A stretch of DNA of 64,000 bases from positions 310,001 to 374,000 of the forward strand of contig NZ_JAKKUT010000008.1 in NCBI RefSeq assembly GCF_029582805.1, written 5' to 3'. This stretch comes from Candidatus Synechococcus calcipolaris G9 (lineage in GTDB: Bacteria > Cyanobacteriota > Cyanobacteriia > Thermosynechococcales > Thermosynechococcaceae). This document shows, one piece after another, positions 53,613 to 63,523 of this stretch. Made by a program: the position numbers and the translations under genes. Positions within the stretch are counted from its first letter, which is position 1. Every line of letters begins with the position of its first letter. The notes beneath the pieces are model-generated. The model was not told where the DNA came from, searched no databases, and worked only from the letters and a program-made list of their open reading frames with translations.

Positions 53613-53849
53613 ATGAATGGGCAGCTTCTATTCAGTCAGTTAGAGGTTAATCCTGATTTTTTGGGGATTAACCTAACGAATCCTGACCCGTCAGAGGTTG
53701 CCCATTATGTTAACCGGAATCAGATTTTGGCCCGGGCCATTAGGGGCGAAGGTGATCCAGACGATTATTTAGAATGCTTGCTAGATCAAGGAATTAACGT
53801 AGATCAATTTCTGAGTCACTCAGATGATATTCTGAGGCCGTTTCTATGA
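53613..53849 (+). CDS. Small acidic island protein
   Basis: A 78-aa strongly acidic protein (GEGDPDDYLECLLDQGINVDQF). Family not recognised. Its last bases overlap the next start as ATGA, which supports real translation as part of the packed rightward operon. Confidence 0.65.
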   Translation: MNGQLLFSQLEVNPDFLGINLTNPDPSEVAHYVNRNQILARAIRGEGDPDDYLECLLDQGINVDQFLSHSDDILRPFL

Positions 53850-54310
53850 ATATGCCCCCCATTACTGGAAATTGGGGCCAGTATGGGAACTGGAAAACCT
53901 TGCAAACCATTGTTAAGACCGCCGATCCTGATACTCCCCCTGAGTTTGCATTCCCCCTAGAACCAGAAGAAATAATTACCCCTAACTACTTGCTACTGGT
54001 TGGATGTTCTAGTCCGATCGCTAAACCCCATTGGCAGTTTGGCGGGATGCTACGCGGTGGATACCTGCTAAATCAGCATGGTTCGGCCCAAATTGGGGAA
54101 GTAGCCCTATTTTCTAGCTACAAAATTCCTCTCAACTATTACCAAATCTGTTTTATTCCCCCCAATGGATCAGACTTCTATTTTTGGAAATACTTTATCC
54201 CCCCCTGGATATGGGACATCAGAATAGAATTTTGGTATTTCGATAGTGACTATCAATTCCTTGATCCTCTGATGCTAGAACAAATCCATGATCAGACCGT
54301 AAATGTGTAG
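53846..54310 (+). CDS. Unknown aromatic-rich island protein
   Basis: A 154-aa protein unusually rich in Trp, Tyr, Phe and Pro (NWGQYGNWKTL; DFYFWKYFIPPWIW), so a compact beta or surface-exposed fold is likely. Family not recognised. It overlaps the preceding gene by 4 bp and precedes the possible holin by 15 bp. Confidence 0.65.
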   Translation: MNMPPITGNWGQYGNWKTLQTIVKTADPDTPPEFAFPLEPEEIITPNYLLLVGCSSPIAKPHWQFGGMLRGGYLLNQHGSAQIGEVALFSSYKIPLNYYQICFIPPNGSDFYFWKYFIPPWIWDIRIEFWYFDSDYQFLDPLMLEQIHDQTVNV

Positions 54311-54325
54311 GACTAGGAAACAGTA

Positions 54326-54568
54326 ATGGCCACAGATGATCTATGTCAGAATTTAACCCTTCGCATTGGGGAACTGCTAGGGATGCTGCAAAGTTTGCAG
54401 TCTCGCATTACTAGCCTAGAAGAATGCGATCGCCGTCAGTACCAATTAATTGCCATTCTGGTAGCGGTAAATTTGGGATTAAATAACCCCCTGACTAATC
54501 AACTTTTTAACATTCAGGATGGCCCGGCGGCCCAGTGGGCCTGTGAAGCCCAGGAGGATCAACGGTAA
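54326..54568 (+). CDS. Possible holin-like protein
   Basis: An 80-aa protein: a heptad-like coiled coil (LLGMLQSLQSRITSLEE), then a short hydrophobic stretch (LIAILVAVNLGL), then an acidic tail. That layout recalls XhlA-type holin/anchor proteins, and its stop overlaps the lysozyme gene start. The hydrophobic stretch is only about 12 residues, so the call is tentative. Confidence 0.5.
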   Translation: MATDDLCQNLTLRIGELLGMLQSLQSRITSLEECDRRQYQLIAILVAVNLGLNNPLTNQLFNIQDGPAAQWACEAQEDQR

Positions 54569-55494
54569 TGATTAGTTTGCGGTTTCAACCAACACCGATC
54601 ACTGACCACGGCCTGATCCGGTGGCATCTCTCCTTAATGAATGGAGATCGCCCAGTGGATCAAATCAATGCCTATAGCGGTTCACCCTATGCCCAGGCAC
54701 TAAATACAGGGTCACGCGATTTTCCTGGTAGCTTGCGGCCTCTCCCTCCTGGTCGCTGGAAAATTGGGCCCATTGAAGATGCTGGATCATCATGGGGCGA
54801 AGCGATCGGGCGTTACTGGATTGATCTGCTACCCATGGCAGGTACTCAAACCTATGGGCGATCAGCGTTCGGTATCCACCTAGACGCAAACCACCATCAA
54901 CCTAGGGGCCGTGGTAGTGCTGGCTGTATTGTCACCCCTAGGGAAGCCGATCTAGAGCGGGTATTAGGTTGGCTACGGGCCAAGGCAAAGCCTGAATTTC
55001 TAGTGTGTTCCCATTCAACAGCGATCGCCGCCGGACAAGTAACTTACAACATCACCGCAGCGCGGCGGGCCTGGCTGGATACGATCGCATGGGCAGAGGG
55101 AACCGACGGGCCTCATGGCTACCGTACAATTTTCAGTTATAAATTTTTCTCTGATTTCTCAGACCATCCACGGCAGATTCAAAAATCTGGCCCCTTGTCC
55201 AGCGATGCCGCTGGCCGGTATCAGTTTCTCTCAACAACATGGGATGAATGTAAACACGCCCTTGATCTCCCTGATTTTTCTCCAGCAAGTCAGGATCAAG
55301 CGGCCCTATGGCTCATTGACAAGAAACGGGAAGCCTTAGAATTTTGCGATCAATTAATGATAGGGCCGGCATTAGATCGGCTTTCCTATGAATGGGCCAG
55401 CTTACCGGCGGCCAGTGGTAGGGGGCGATATGGCCAACCGATTAAATCTGTTCCCCAAATTAGGGCAAAACTTAACCAACTACTCAAGGGTTAG
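54568..55494 (+). CDS. Endolysin: L,D-transpeptidase-like plus lambda-R-like lysozyme domains
   Basis: A 308-aa bifunctional peptidoglycan protein. Residues about 1-145 carry His104 and Cys120 in GIHLD and GSAGCIV, the YkuD/Tlde1-type catalytic pair. Residues about 165-308 match phage lambda endolysin R (lytic transglycosylase): IAWAEGTDG with the catalytic Glu177, FSDFSDHPR, AAGRYQFLSTTWDE and FSPASQDQAALWLI. No signal peptide is seen, so a holin would be needed. This gene is the clearest phage marker of the island. Confidence 0.87.
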   Translation: MISLRFQPTPITDHGLIRWHLSLMNGDRPVDQINAYSGSPYAQALNTGSRDFPGSLRPLPPGRWKIGPIEDAGSSWGEAIGRYWIDLLPMAGTQTYGRSAFGIHLDANHHQPRGRGSAGCIVTPREADLERVLGWLRAKAKPEFLVCSHSTAIAAGQVTYNITAARRAWLDTIAWAEGTDGPHGYRTIFSYKFFSDFSDHPRQIQKSGPLSSDAAGRYQFLSTTWDECKHALDLPDFSPASQDQAALWLIDKKREALEFCDQLMIGPALDRLSYEWASLPAASGRGRYGQPIKSVPQIRAKLNQLLKG

Positions 55495-55752
55495 AGATCG
55501 CCCCTTAACTAATTGGGGATTCAGTCTAATGCAGGAAAACGCCAAGGGTACTCGGTGGCCCCTATTGTGCCATACTCCCGCCCCTTAGATGGGGTAAATT
55601 AACTGGGTGCGGTTCTTCTGGGCGGTTGTTCCTTAGGGTGGGTATGGGAGACTTGAGTGATCCTCAACTAGATTTGTCCCCAACTCAGCCCCGACTTGTC
55701 CCCAGATTCAACCTGTTAAAGGCTCTCTTTTTCTTTTGTAGGACTTCAGTAA

Positions 55753-56382
55753 ATGGATTTTCCCCTAGATATTTTTGATGGCGATCTTTCCAGTGCAGCC
55801 TTGGACACCTTCCTAGCTAGCGATCGCCTGGCCATTGATACGGAAACCATGGGACTGAACCCCGCCCGCGATCGCCTTTGTTTAGTGCAACTCTGTGATG
55901 TCCAGGGAAATGTTGCCGTGATTCGGGTCGTTCGTGGACAGAAGGAGGCCCCCCACCTGAAAACCTTACTGGAGCAGCCCAACTGTCTCAAGATTTTTCA
56001 CTTTGCCCGCTTTGATCTGGCCACCCTGCGTCATCACCTGGGTATTCAGGTTGCCCCGGTATTCTGCACCAAGATTGCCAGTAAATTAGCCCGTACCTAT
56101 AGTCCCCGCCATGGTCTCAAGGATTTAGTTTTGGATATTACCGGTGTTGAACTGGATAAATCTGCCCAAAGTTCTGACTGGGGAAATGCGACCAATCTCT
56201 CGGAGACCCAACTGCGTTATGCTGCCAATGATGTTCGCTACCTGATTCCCCTCCAGACAGAACTCACTGAAATGCTAGAGCGGGAAGGACGCTGGCCCCT
56301 GGCCCAGGATTGTTTTCAGGCCCTCTCGATCATGGTGAATTTGGATTTGGCAGGGTTTGACCGTATTTTTGATCATTCCTGA
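55753..56382 (+). CDS. rnd: Ribonuclease D-family 3'-5' exonuclease
   Basis: A 209-aa DEDDy exonuclease without the HRDC domain of full RNase D. Catalytic acids are Asp29 and Glu31 (AIDTETMG), Asp in FHFARFDLA, and the Tyr/Asp pair in LRYAANDVRYL. It trims RNA 3' ends. It converges on the TPR gene with a 10-bp overlap. The 258 bp before it mark the right edge of the phage-like island and contain no gene I can support. Confidence 0.9.
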   Translation: MDFPLDIFDGDLSSAALDTFLASDRLAIDTETMGLNPARDRLCLVQLCDVQGNVAVIRVVRGQKEAPHLKTLLEQPNCLKIFHFARFDLATLRHHLGIQVAPVFCTKIASKLARTYSPRHGLKDLVLDITGVELDKSAQSSDWGNATNLSETQLRYAANDVRYLIPLQTELTEMLEREGRWPLAQDCFQALSIMVNLDLAGFDRIFDHS

Positions 56383-58247
56383 TGCTCTTCTTGAGTCATT
56401 TCCCCTAGAACCGTCTTCACTTGGGCGATCGCCTCCGACCAATTGCCGCGATCGGGTTGACGAAATAACCGCGCCGTCGGATACCAGGGCGAATCTTGGC
56501 GATTCCATAACCACCGCCAATCGGAAACATGGGGCAATAGGATGAACACTGGCTTGGCGATCGCCCCGGCCAGGTGAGCCACCACCGTATCCACCGTAAT
56601 CACCAGATCCAGTTGCTGAATTAATGCCGCCGTATCTGCCAAATCATTCAGGTAGGGGCTACAGTCCGTGATGCCCGCCGCCGCGAGTTGCTCAAGTTCC
56701 GCTGGCGATCGCTCCTTTTGTAAACTGTAGAATCTCACCCCCGGTATTTCCCCTAGGGCTAGAAATTCCTCCAAGGCGCAGGATCGTTTTGCCGCCGTTT
56801 TCGTAACTGTGCGACTGGCCCAAACCAGGCCAACGGTGCGATCGCCCTCTAAGGTTAAGGGAGACGGGGGGGGAGTCAGATACGGGACAGAGCTAGGAAT
56901 GGTCTCTAGATCAATGCCTAAGTACTGGGGCAAGCTCAACAACGGACTATGGTAATCAAACTGGGGTAGATCATCCCCCGGTTCCAGAAGGGTGACACCA
57001 GCTAAACTCTGACACAGACGGGATAGGGCCGGATACCCTTCAAAGAGAACCCGCGCTCCGTTCTGGTGCAATATCGGTAAAAATCGGCAAAACTGAATAC
57101 AGTCCCCTAAGCCCTGTTCAGCATAAACAAAAATGGTTTTTCCCGCTAAGTCCGATCCCTGCCAGCGGGGTTGGGGATACTGGCGCAATGGGGTGTCCCG
57201 ATGCCAACGCCATTCGTACTCCCGCCAGCCTTGGTCAAAATCTCCCTGCAACAGCAACAACATGCCCCGATTCAGGCGCAGTTCCGCATCCGTGGGCAGG
57301 AGATGAATAGCTTGGTTGTAGTGCTCCAGGGCCGGGCCTAAGTCACCCATTTCAAACAAGGCCGTGGCTAGACCACTGTGGGCCATCCCATTCATGTGAT
57401 CTAAACTCAGACAACGCTGATAGTGGGTAACGGCCCCTAGGAGATCATTTTCCGCTAAGCAGAGATGGCCCATTTGCAGGAGGGCTTGGGGGTGTTTGTT
57501 ATTGCGGAGTAATACTTCCCCGTAGCGATCGCGGGCGGCGGTTAAATTCCCATGGCATTGTAGAGCATAGGCCAAATTGTAGTGGGCTGCTAATAATTCT
57601 GGGTTGGCCGTAATCGCTCCTTGAAATTCTGCAATGGCATCGGTAAGGCGGTTTAGCTCTAGATAGAGACTACCCAAATTGTTGTGGGCATCGGCATCCT
57701 CAGGGTTGAGATGGAGAGCCTGTTCATACCAGGCGATCGCTTCGCTGAGTTGACCTAACCCATGGAAACAAATCCCGAGGTTATACAATGCACTGACTAA
57801 ATCAGGATTCCGGGCCAGGGCTGCCTGATAACTGGCGATCGCTTCGGGAAATTGCCCTAGGTCTAGATAGGCATTCCCTAAATTATTGTGGGCTTCGGCC
57901 CAGTCTTGATTCACCTCTAGGGCCCGTTGGTAATGCTCAATGGCTTCACCGGTACGGCCTTGATGGTGCAGGAGGAGGGCAAAACTATAATGGGCCGGGG
58001 CATACCAAGTATCCAGGGCGATCGCCTGCTCGTAGTATTTTCTCGCTTCCAATGGTGCCCCAACCTGCTCCGCCACCAATCCCAACAAATAAAATCCTTC
58101 TGCCTGGGGATTATTTTGCACAAAACGCTCCGCCAATTGACGCGCCGCAGTCCATTGCTCCTGCTGATACTGTTGCCAGGCTTGGTGAAGAAGGGAACGT
58201 TTCCGCCACATGGAGGTCAGCCCTAGGAGAAGTAAAGTCATGAACAA
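56373..58247 (-). CDS. TPR-repeat glycosyltransferase
   Basis: A 624-aa protein: about nine TPR units in residues 15-345 (for example AEAHNNLGNAYLDLGQFPEA), then a GT9/GT41-like domain with AEQGLGDCIQFCRFLP and DLVITVDTVVAHLAGA. Such proteins glycosylate surface structures or proteins. ATG 58247 gives a hydrophobic first dozen residues; ATG 58211 is possible. Confidence 0.85.
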   Translation of the reverse strand: MFMTLLLLGLTSMWRKRSLLHQAWQQYQQEQWTAARQLAERFVQNNPQAEGFYLLGLVAEQVGAPLEARKYYEQAIALDTWYAPAHYSFALLLHHQGRTGEAIEHYQRALEVNQDWAEAHNNLGNAYLDLGQFPEAIASYQAALARNPDLVSALYNLGICFHGLGQLSEAIAWYEQALHLNPEDADAHNNLGSLYLELNRLTDAIAEFQGAITANPELLAAHYNLAYALQCHGNLTAARDRYGEVLLRNNKHPQALLQMGHLCLAENDLLGAVTHYQRCLSLDHMNGMAHSGLATALFEMGDLGPALEHYNQAIHLLPTDAELRLNRGMLLLLQGDFDQGWREYEWRWHRDTPLRQYPQPRWQGSDLAGKTIFVYAEQGLGDCIQFCRFLPILHQNGARVLFEGYPALSRLCQSLAGVTLLEPGDDLPQFDYHSPLLSLPQYLGIDLETIPSSVPYLTPPPSPLTLEGDRTVGLVWASRTVTKTAAKRSCALEEFLALGEIPGVRFYSLQKERSPAELEQLAAAGITDCSPYLNDLADTAALIQQLDLVITVDTVVAHLAGAIAKPVFILLPHVSDWRWLWNRQDSPWYPTARLFRQPDRGNWSEAIAQVKTVLGEMTQEEHQE

Positions 58248-58256
58248 AGATTTAGA

Positions 58257-59003
58257 TTATCCCAAAGTATTGGGATCAATACCCAGTTCTTCCAGCTTTT
58301 GCGCCAAGGCCTCAGCCCGCTGTTGCTCCCGCTCTGCCCGTTCCCGTTCCGTCTCCGCCTGCTCCGAACTCCAAAACAACAGATTTCCCTCCCTATCCCA
58401 CCAACGTAGCCAAGTTATAGTTTGTCCCAACCGTTTCCCCTGCCAGGTGCCGAGAAAGAGATTCATCTCAGGGATCCAAAATCGTCCATGGGCATCGGCC
58501 GTTTTCAGATGGTATTGGTTTCCCTCTAATCGACGCAGTTCCAGACGCAGGGTATAGGGATCAAAAGTGACGTAGTTAGGAACCTTGAAGATTTGCTCAT
58601 AGACATAGAGTTTGCCGTAGGGGGGGGTGGAACGGAGGGATAGTTCCCCATTGTCTTCATCGGAGAGGAATTCCATCACCACTGCCACAGGATCCCCTTC
58701 CAAATAGGGCGTATAACTGCGTCGCAACGTTCCAGGGATCACCGTTTGAACCTGGGGGACGTAGAGCCAGTCAGGGGCCTTAACCACGACGCGATTGTCC
58801 ACCCTTGCCACCAAGGCAAAATTACTGGCAATGAGCATCTCTGGCTGAATGAATCCATAGGAACCCAGGGCTTCGGTTAGGGCCGCCGCCAGCAACGGTT
58901 GTTGAATATTTTCCACCGGCTCATCCGCGAGAACATAATCCTTCGGCAAGGACTCCCAGGTGACCAGTGGCGGCGATTGCACCGGATTAATTTGGAGTAC
59001 CAT
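58257..59003 (-). CDS. Uma2-family (DUF820) protein
   Basis: A 248-aa Uma2 protein with KAPDWLYVPQV and VVMEFLSDEDNGE in the nuclease-like core, and the C-terminal ALAQKLEELGIDPNTLG tail common in cyanobacterial members. ATG 59003 is favoured because GGAGG lies 10 nt upstream; the frame is open to 59096 but that part looks non-coding. Function unknown. Confidence 0.87.
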   Translation of the reverse strand: MVLQINPVQSPPLVTWESLPKDYVLADEPVENIQQPLLAAALTEALGSYGFIQPEMLIASNFALVARVDNRVVVKAPDWLYVPQVQTVIPGTLRRSYTPYLEGDPVAVVMEFLSDEDNGELSLRSTPPYGKLYVYEQIFKVPNYVTFDPYTLRLELRRLEGNQYHLKTADAHGRFWIPEMNLFLGTWQGKRLGQTITWLRWWDREGNLLFWSSEQAETERERAEREQQRAEALAQKLEELGIDPNTLG

Positions 59004-59202
59004 TAAATTTTGCCCTCCATTGGAAATCCCATTGGAAATATATCGTCTTCTGGGATAGGGATGTTTCCCTTGAGGGCTAATCCCATCCCTTGACATTCAT
59101 TCTAAACGGTCGCCAAGTGAAAAATCCGGGAAAAATACAGCTATGGATCGCGATCGCCCCAGGGGTAGGATAGAAAGTCGAGACCCAGTTCAGGAGTTTA
59201 AA

Positions 59203-60378
59203 TTGAGTCAAGATGCCATTGCCCCCCACGGCGGTACATTAATTCATCGCATTGCCAATCCAGCCCAACGCCAAGAATTTCTGGATCAAGCCCACTTACT
59301 CCCTCGCTTAGTCCTAGATGAGCGGGCCGTTTCCGACTTGGAACTCATTGCCATTGGTGGCTTTAGTCCCCTCATTGGTTTCATGGGCCAGGCGGATTAT
59401 CAACGGGTGGTCAAGGACATGCACCTTGCTAATGGGTTGCCCTGGTCAATTCCGGTGACGCTTTCGGTGCGCCAGGAGGAAGCCGCCCCCTTGCAACTGG
59501 GTCAGTTAGTCCGCTTGGATAATGCCCAGGGTAAATTTTTAGGGGTGTTAGAACTCACGGAAAAATATACCTACGACAAAACCGAAGAAGCCGGGTGCGT
59601 TTACTTAACTGAGGACGAAAAACACCCCGGTGTCAACGTCGTCTATCGCCAAGGGGATGTGAATCTGGCAGGGCCCATTTGGCTCCTAGAGCGGCATCCC
59701 CATCCCCAGTTTGGCCAATACTGCATTGATCCAGTGGATTCTCGCGCCCTCTTTCGGGAAAAGGGATGGCAAACCATTGTCGGATTTCAGACCCGGAACC
59801 CCATTCATCGCGCCCACGAATACATTCAAAAATGTGCCCTAGAAACGGTGGATGGCCTGTTTTTGCATCCCCTCGTCGGGGCCACCAAAGCCGATGATAT
59901 TCCTGCGGATGTGCGGATGCGCTGCTATGAAATTATGTTGAACCATTACTTTCCCCAGGATCGGGTTATCTTAGCGATCAATCCGGCGGCCATGCGCTAT
60001 GCCGGCCCCCGGGAAGCGATTTTCCATGCCCTATTGCGGAAAAACTACGGCTGCACCCACTTTATTGTGGGCCGGGATCATGCGGGCGTGGGTGACTATT
60101 ACGGCACCTATGATGCCCAGCATATATTTGATCGGTTCCAACCAGGGGAACTGGGGATCACCCCGATGAAATTTGAACATGCCTTCTATTGCACCCGCAC
60201 CCAATCCATGGCCACGAGTAAAACCAGTCCCAGTGGCCCCAGTGAGCGCATCCACCTATCGGGAACAAAGGTACGGGAAATGCTGCGCCGGGGTGAATTG
60301 CCTCCTCCCGAATTTTCACGGCCGGAAGTTGCCGCCGAATTGGCCCGGGCGATGGAGCAGCCGGCATTATCTAATTAA
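59203..60378 (+). CDS. sat: Sulfate adenylyltransferase (ATP sulfurylase)
   Basis: An enzyme of about 391 aa forming APS from sulfate and ATP, first step of assimilation. Motifs: [11 protein letters not shown] (ATP/sulfate site), [12 protein letters not shown] and [15 protein letters not shown] prefer TTG 59203, which has AGGAG 6 nt upstream and gives the familiar [10 protein letters not shown] start. ATG 59143 would add 20 residues that resemble leader DNA. It starts divergently from the Uma2 gene. Confidence 0.92.
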   Translation: MSQDAIAPHGGTLIHRIANPAQRQEFLDQAHLLPRLVLDERAVSDLELIAIGGFSPLIGFMGQADYQRVVKDMHLANGLPWSIPVTLSVRQEEAAPLQLGQLVRLDNAQGKFLGVLELTEKYTYDKTEEAGCVYLTEDEKHPGVNVVYRQGDVNLAGPIWLLERHPHPQFGQYCIDPVDSRALFREKGWQTIVGFQTRNPIHRAHEYIQKCALETVDGLFLHPLVGATKADDIPADVRMRCYEIMLNHYFPQDRVILAINPAAMRYAGPREAIFHALLRKNYGCTHFIVGRDHAGVGDYYGTYDAQHIFDRFQPGELGITPMKFEHAFYCTRTQSMATSKTSPSGPSERIHLSGTKVREMLRRGELPPPEFSRPEVAAELARAMEQPALSN

Positions 60379-60409
60379 AGTTAATTGAAAGTGTGACCTA
60401 GAGCGTGTT

Positions 60410-61090
60410 TTGAAGGGACATTTGCTGAGAAATCCACGGGTTTGGTTAGGGGGGTTGATCCTTGCGGGTTTGGGCCTGGTGCTGGTGGGGCCCCTGCGTT
60501 GGTTATTTGACTATGGGGCCCTAGTCGAAGCCATTCGCAGTTGGGGCAATCAAGCGGTTATTCTCTTTGTTCTCCTCTTTGCCCTGACCACGAGTTTAGG
60601 GATTCCGGCGACCCTGTTTCCCATTGCCGGGGGGGCCATTTTCGGTCTGTTCTGGGGGAGCCTATGGTCACTGTTAGGGGCCACCTTGGGGGCGATCGCT
60701 GCCTTCGGGTTAGCGCGGTATCTTTTCCATGACTGGCTACAACGACGTTTGGGTCATCATCGATTTATGGAACGGTTTAATCAAGCTGTGGTTGCCAATC
60801 CATTTATTTTTGTGCTTGCCGTGCGGGTAACCCCCTTTTCCCCCTTTAGTATTGTTAATTTTCTCTTTGGTCTGACCCATATTCAAGCCTGGCACTACAG
60901 CCTAGCCACATTCATTGGTTTAATTCCCAGTATTGTGGTCTATACCTGGTTTGGGGTGGCCGGCGATCAGTTGCTCACCACTGGCAACCTACTGCCCTTG
61001 GTGGGGGCAAGCCTCAGCTTATTGGTACTTACCCTTTTACCCTTAATTTGGAAACGTTTTCGCAAACACAAGGTAAACACTCCGGATTAG
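60410..61090 (+). CDS. TVP38/TMEM64 (DedA-like) membrane protein
   Basis: A 226-aa polytopic protein with about five to six helices. The SNARE-associated/DedA core is seen in [21 protein letters not shown] and [18 protein letters not shown]. Members are lipid scramblase-like. Start is TTG 60410, or TTG 60422 with AAGGG 4 nt upstream. It follows sat by 31 bp in the same direction. Confidence 0.86.
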   Translation: MKGHLLRNPRVWLGGLILAGLGLVLVGPLRWLFDYGALVEAIRSWGNQAVILFVLLFALTTSLGIPATLFPIAGGAIFGLFWGSLWSLLGATLGAIAAFGLARYLFHDWLQRRLGHHRFMERFNQAVVANPFIFVLAVRVTPFSPFSIVNFLFGLTHIQAWHYSLATFIGLIPSIVVYTWFGVAGDQLLTTGNLLPLVGASLSLLVLTLLPLIWKRFRKHKVNTPD

Positions 61091-61124
61091 CCAGATAATG
61101 GAACCGTTGATCCGGAAATTTACG

Positions 61125-62000
61125 ATGACAGAGCAACCCAAAATTGGCATTATTGGTGGCAGTGGTTTGTATAAAATGGCGGCCCTGGAAAATATCCGCG
61201 AAGTTCCCATCGAGACTCCCTTTGGTTCCCCCTCCGATGCCTTTATTGTGGGTCACTTAGACGGTACCCCCGTGGCCTTTTTAGCTCGCCATGGCCGGAA
61301 TCATCACCTCCTACCCACGGAAATTCCCTTTCGGGCTAATATTTATGGCTTTAAGTCCTTAGGTGTGGAATACTTAATTTCTGCCTCAGCGGTTGGCTCC
61401 CTCAAAGAAGAAGTGAAACCCCTAGATATGGTGGTGCCGGATCAGTTTATCGATCGCACCCGGAATCGTATTTCCACCTTTTTTGGCGAGGGAATTGTCG
61501 CCCATATTGGTTTTGCTAATCCCATTTGCCCCGGACTCGCGGAGGTTTTAGCCACGGCGATCGCCGAACTTAATCTACCGGATGTGAATCTCCACCCCCA
61601 GGGAACCTATATCTGTATGGAAGGGCCTGCCTTTTCCACCTTGGCCGAGTCCCATCTCTATCGCAGTTGGGGCGGAACCATTATCGGCATGACGAACTTA
61701 CCGGAAGCAAAACTGGCCCGAGAGGCGGAAATAGCCTATGCTACTCTGGCCCTCGTCACCGATTACGACTGCTGGCATCCCCAACACGAAACCGTCACCG
61801 TTGAGATGATTGTCGGCAACCTCCAGCGCAATGTCAGTAATGCCCAAACCATTATTCGTACTGCGGTCAAGGCTCTGACGGAGAATCCTCCCCCATCCAA
61901 AGCCCATGGAGCCCTGAAAAACGCGATTATGACCCCCCTAGATCAGGTTCCTGCCGCCACCAAAGAGAAATTGGGCCTGTTGTTAGCCAAATATCTCTAG
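61125..62000 (+). CDS. mtnP: S-methyl-5'-thioadenosine phosphorylase
   Basis: A 291-aa phosphorylase of the methionine-salvage pathway: methylthioadenosine plus phosphate gives adenine and methylthioribose 1-phosphate. It has [31 protein letters not shown] and [13 protein letters not shown], and a DYDCWH motif in the base-binding part. ATG 61125 gives the usual start; ATG 61098 adds nine residues. Confidence 0.92.
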   Translation: MTEQPKIGIIGGSGLYKMAALENIREVPIETPFGSPSDAFIVGHLDGTPVAFLARHGRNHHLLPTEIPFRANIYGFKSLGVEYLISASAVGSLKEEVKPLDMVVPDQFIDRTRNRISTFFGEGIVAHIGFANPICPGLAEVLATAIAELNLPDVNLHPQGTYICMEGPAFSTLAESHLYRSWGGTIIGMTNLPEAKLAREAEIAYATLALVTDYDCWHPQHETVTVEMIVGNLQRNVSNAQTIIRTAVKALTENPPPSKAHGALKNAIMTPLDQVPAATKEKLGLLLAKYL

Positions 62001-62034
62001 TACCCTAATACATAACCTGTGGTTCATCGGCGAG

Positions 62035-63486
62035 GTGAAGGTGAAGTTTCAGCAATACGATCCGGAACACTTTTTTGACGAATGGTTTCTTGAGCCAGGC
62101 GTTCCCCGCCCCATTGTTGACCCCTTGATTAGCCGGATTCGCGCCCTGCCAGAGGGAGAACTCCAGCGGCGACAGCGGACGGCCCAACAGGCGATGCTGG
62201 ATATTGGTGCTACGTTCAATGTCTATGGCGAAGAAGAAGGGGCCGAGCGGGTCATGCCCTTTGATGTGATTCCTCGGGTGATTCCCCATCAGGAATGGCA
62301 ACGGTTAGAAGCAGGTCTGAAGCAGCGCATCCATGCCCTCAATTTATTTATTGCCGATGTCTATGGTGATCAAAAGATCATTCACGATGGCATTATTCCC
62401 CGAGAACTGATTGAATCGGCCAAGGGCTATTTACCACCCTGTATGGGGATTAAGCCCCCTGCGGGAATCTGGTGTCATGTCACCGGTACGGATCTGGTAC
62501 GGGATGAGCAGGGCCAGTGGTACGTCCTAGAGGATAACCTGCGGTGTCCCTCTGGTATTTCCTACGTGCTAGAAAATCGGCGGGTGATGAAAAGCACCTT
62601 TCCCCTAGTATTTAAGCAAATGGAAATTCAACCGGTGGATGAATACCCCAGCCATCTGTTGGAGACCCTTCTGACGCTGGCATCCCCTGGATTGCCCGAT
62701 GCAACGGTGGTCGTCCTGACCCCGGGCCTCTATAACTCGGCCTATTTTGAGCATTCCTTTCTGGCCCAGCAGATGGGAGTGACCCTGGTGGAGGGGCGAG
62801 ATCTCGTCGTGGTCGATGGCTATGTGCAAATGCGAACCACCAAGGGACTGAAGCGGGTGGATGTGATCTATCGGCGTATTGATGATGATTTCATTGATCC
62901 GGCAGTCTTTTGTCCCGATTCGATGCTGGGGGTGAGGGGATTAACGGAAGTGTACCGCAATGGGCGGGTGGCGATCGCCAATGCCCTGGGAACGGGGGTT
63001 GCCGATGACAAGGTGATTTACGCCTATGTGCCCCAGATGATCAACTACTACCTGGGGGAAGAGATGCTCCTGCCCAATGTGCCCACCTACCTCTGTTGGG
63101 AACCGGATCAACTGGAGTATGTCCTCGATCACCTCGAAGAACTAGTGGTGAAGGCCGCCAATGAATCCGGGGGCTATGGCATGTTAATGGGAACCCAATC
63201 CACCCCAGAGCAACGGGCCGACTTTGCCGAACGGATTAAGGCCAATCCCCGCAACTATATTGCCCAACCCACCCTATGTCTCTCCCGTGTGCCCACCCTG
63301 ATGGGCGATGAATTTGTCGGCTGCCATGTGGACTTACGGCCCTACGTCCTCTACGGTGAAGATATTTATGTTCATCCCGGTGGTTTAACCCGTGTCGCCA
63401 TGAAACGGGGGTCTCTGGTGGTGAACTCATCCCAGGGGGGAGGCAGTAAGGATACCTGGGTACTGTGCCAGGAAGATCAATGCTAA
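62035..63486 (+). CDS. Circularly permuted ATP-grasp type 2 protein
   Basis: A 483-aa DUF404/DUF407-type ATP-grasp protein, with GTDLVRDEQGQWYVLEDN, RCPSGISYVLENR and LVVKAANESGGYGM as core motifs. It is often next to an alpha-E helical protein gene and linked to peptide or amide-bond formation, substrate unknown. The start is GTG 62035 or 62041. In this genome the next gene is a small unrelated protein, so any alpha-E partner is elsewhere. Confidence 0.9.
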   Translation: MKVKFQQYDPEHFFDEWFLEPGVPRPIVDPLISRIRALPEGELQRRQRTAQQAMLDIGATFNVYGEEEGAERVMPFDVIPRVIPHQEWQRLEAGLKQRIHALNLFIADVYGDQKIIHDGIIPRELIESAKGYLPPCMGIKPPAGIWCHVTGTDLVRDEQGQWYVLEDNLRCPSGISYVLENRRVMKSTFPLVFKQMEIQPVDEYPSHLLETLLTLASPGLPDATVVVLTPGLYNSAYFEHSFLAQQMGVTLVEGRDLVVVDGYVQMRTTKGLKRVDVIYRRIDDDFIDPAVFCPDSMLGVRGLTEVYRNGRVAIANALGTGVADDKVIYAYVPQMINYYLGEEMLLPNVPTYLCWEPDQLEYVLDHLEELVVKAANESGGYGMLMGTQSTPEQRADFAERIKANPRNYIAQPTLCLSRVPTLMGDEFVGCHVDLRPYVLYGEDIYVHPGGLTRVAMKRGSLVVNSSQGGGSKDTWVLCQEDQC

Positions 63487-63523
63487 TCGGTGCTAACGAA
63501 GTACTAGCTATGGGTATGAATGT

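Noticed and set aside
46920-55494. Filamentous phage (inovirus) assignment
   Set aside because: No Zot-like ATPase, no small coat protein with signal peptide, and no rolling-circle initiator were found; a proline-rich linker alone is too weak.
43693-55752. Attachment-site direct repeats bounding the island
   Set aside because: I compared the left (43.7-43.8, 45.0-45.3, 47.5 kb) and right (55.5-55.75 kb) edges by eye and found no shared core, and no tRNA gene lies at either side.
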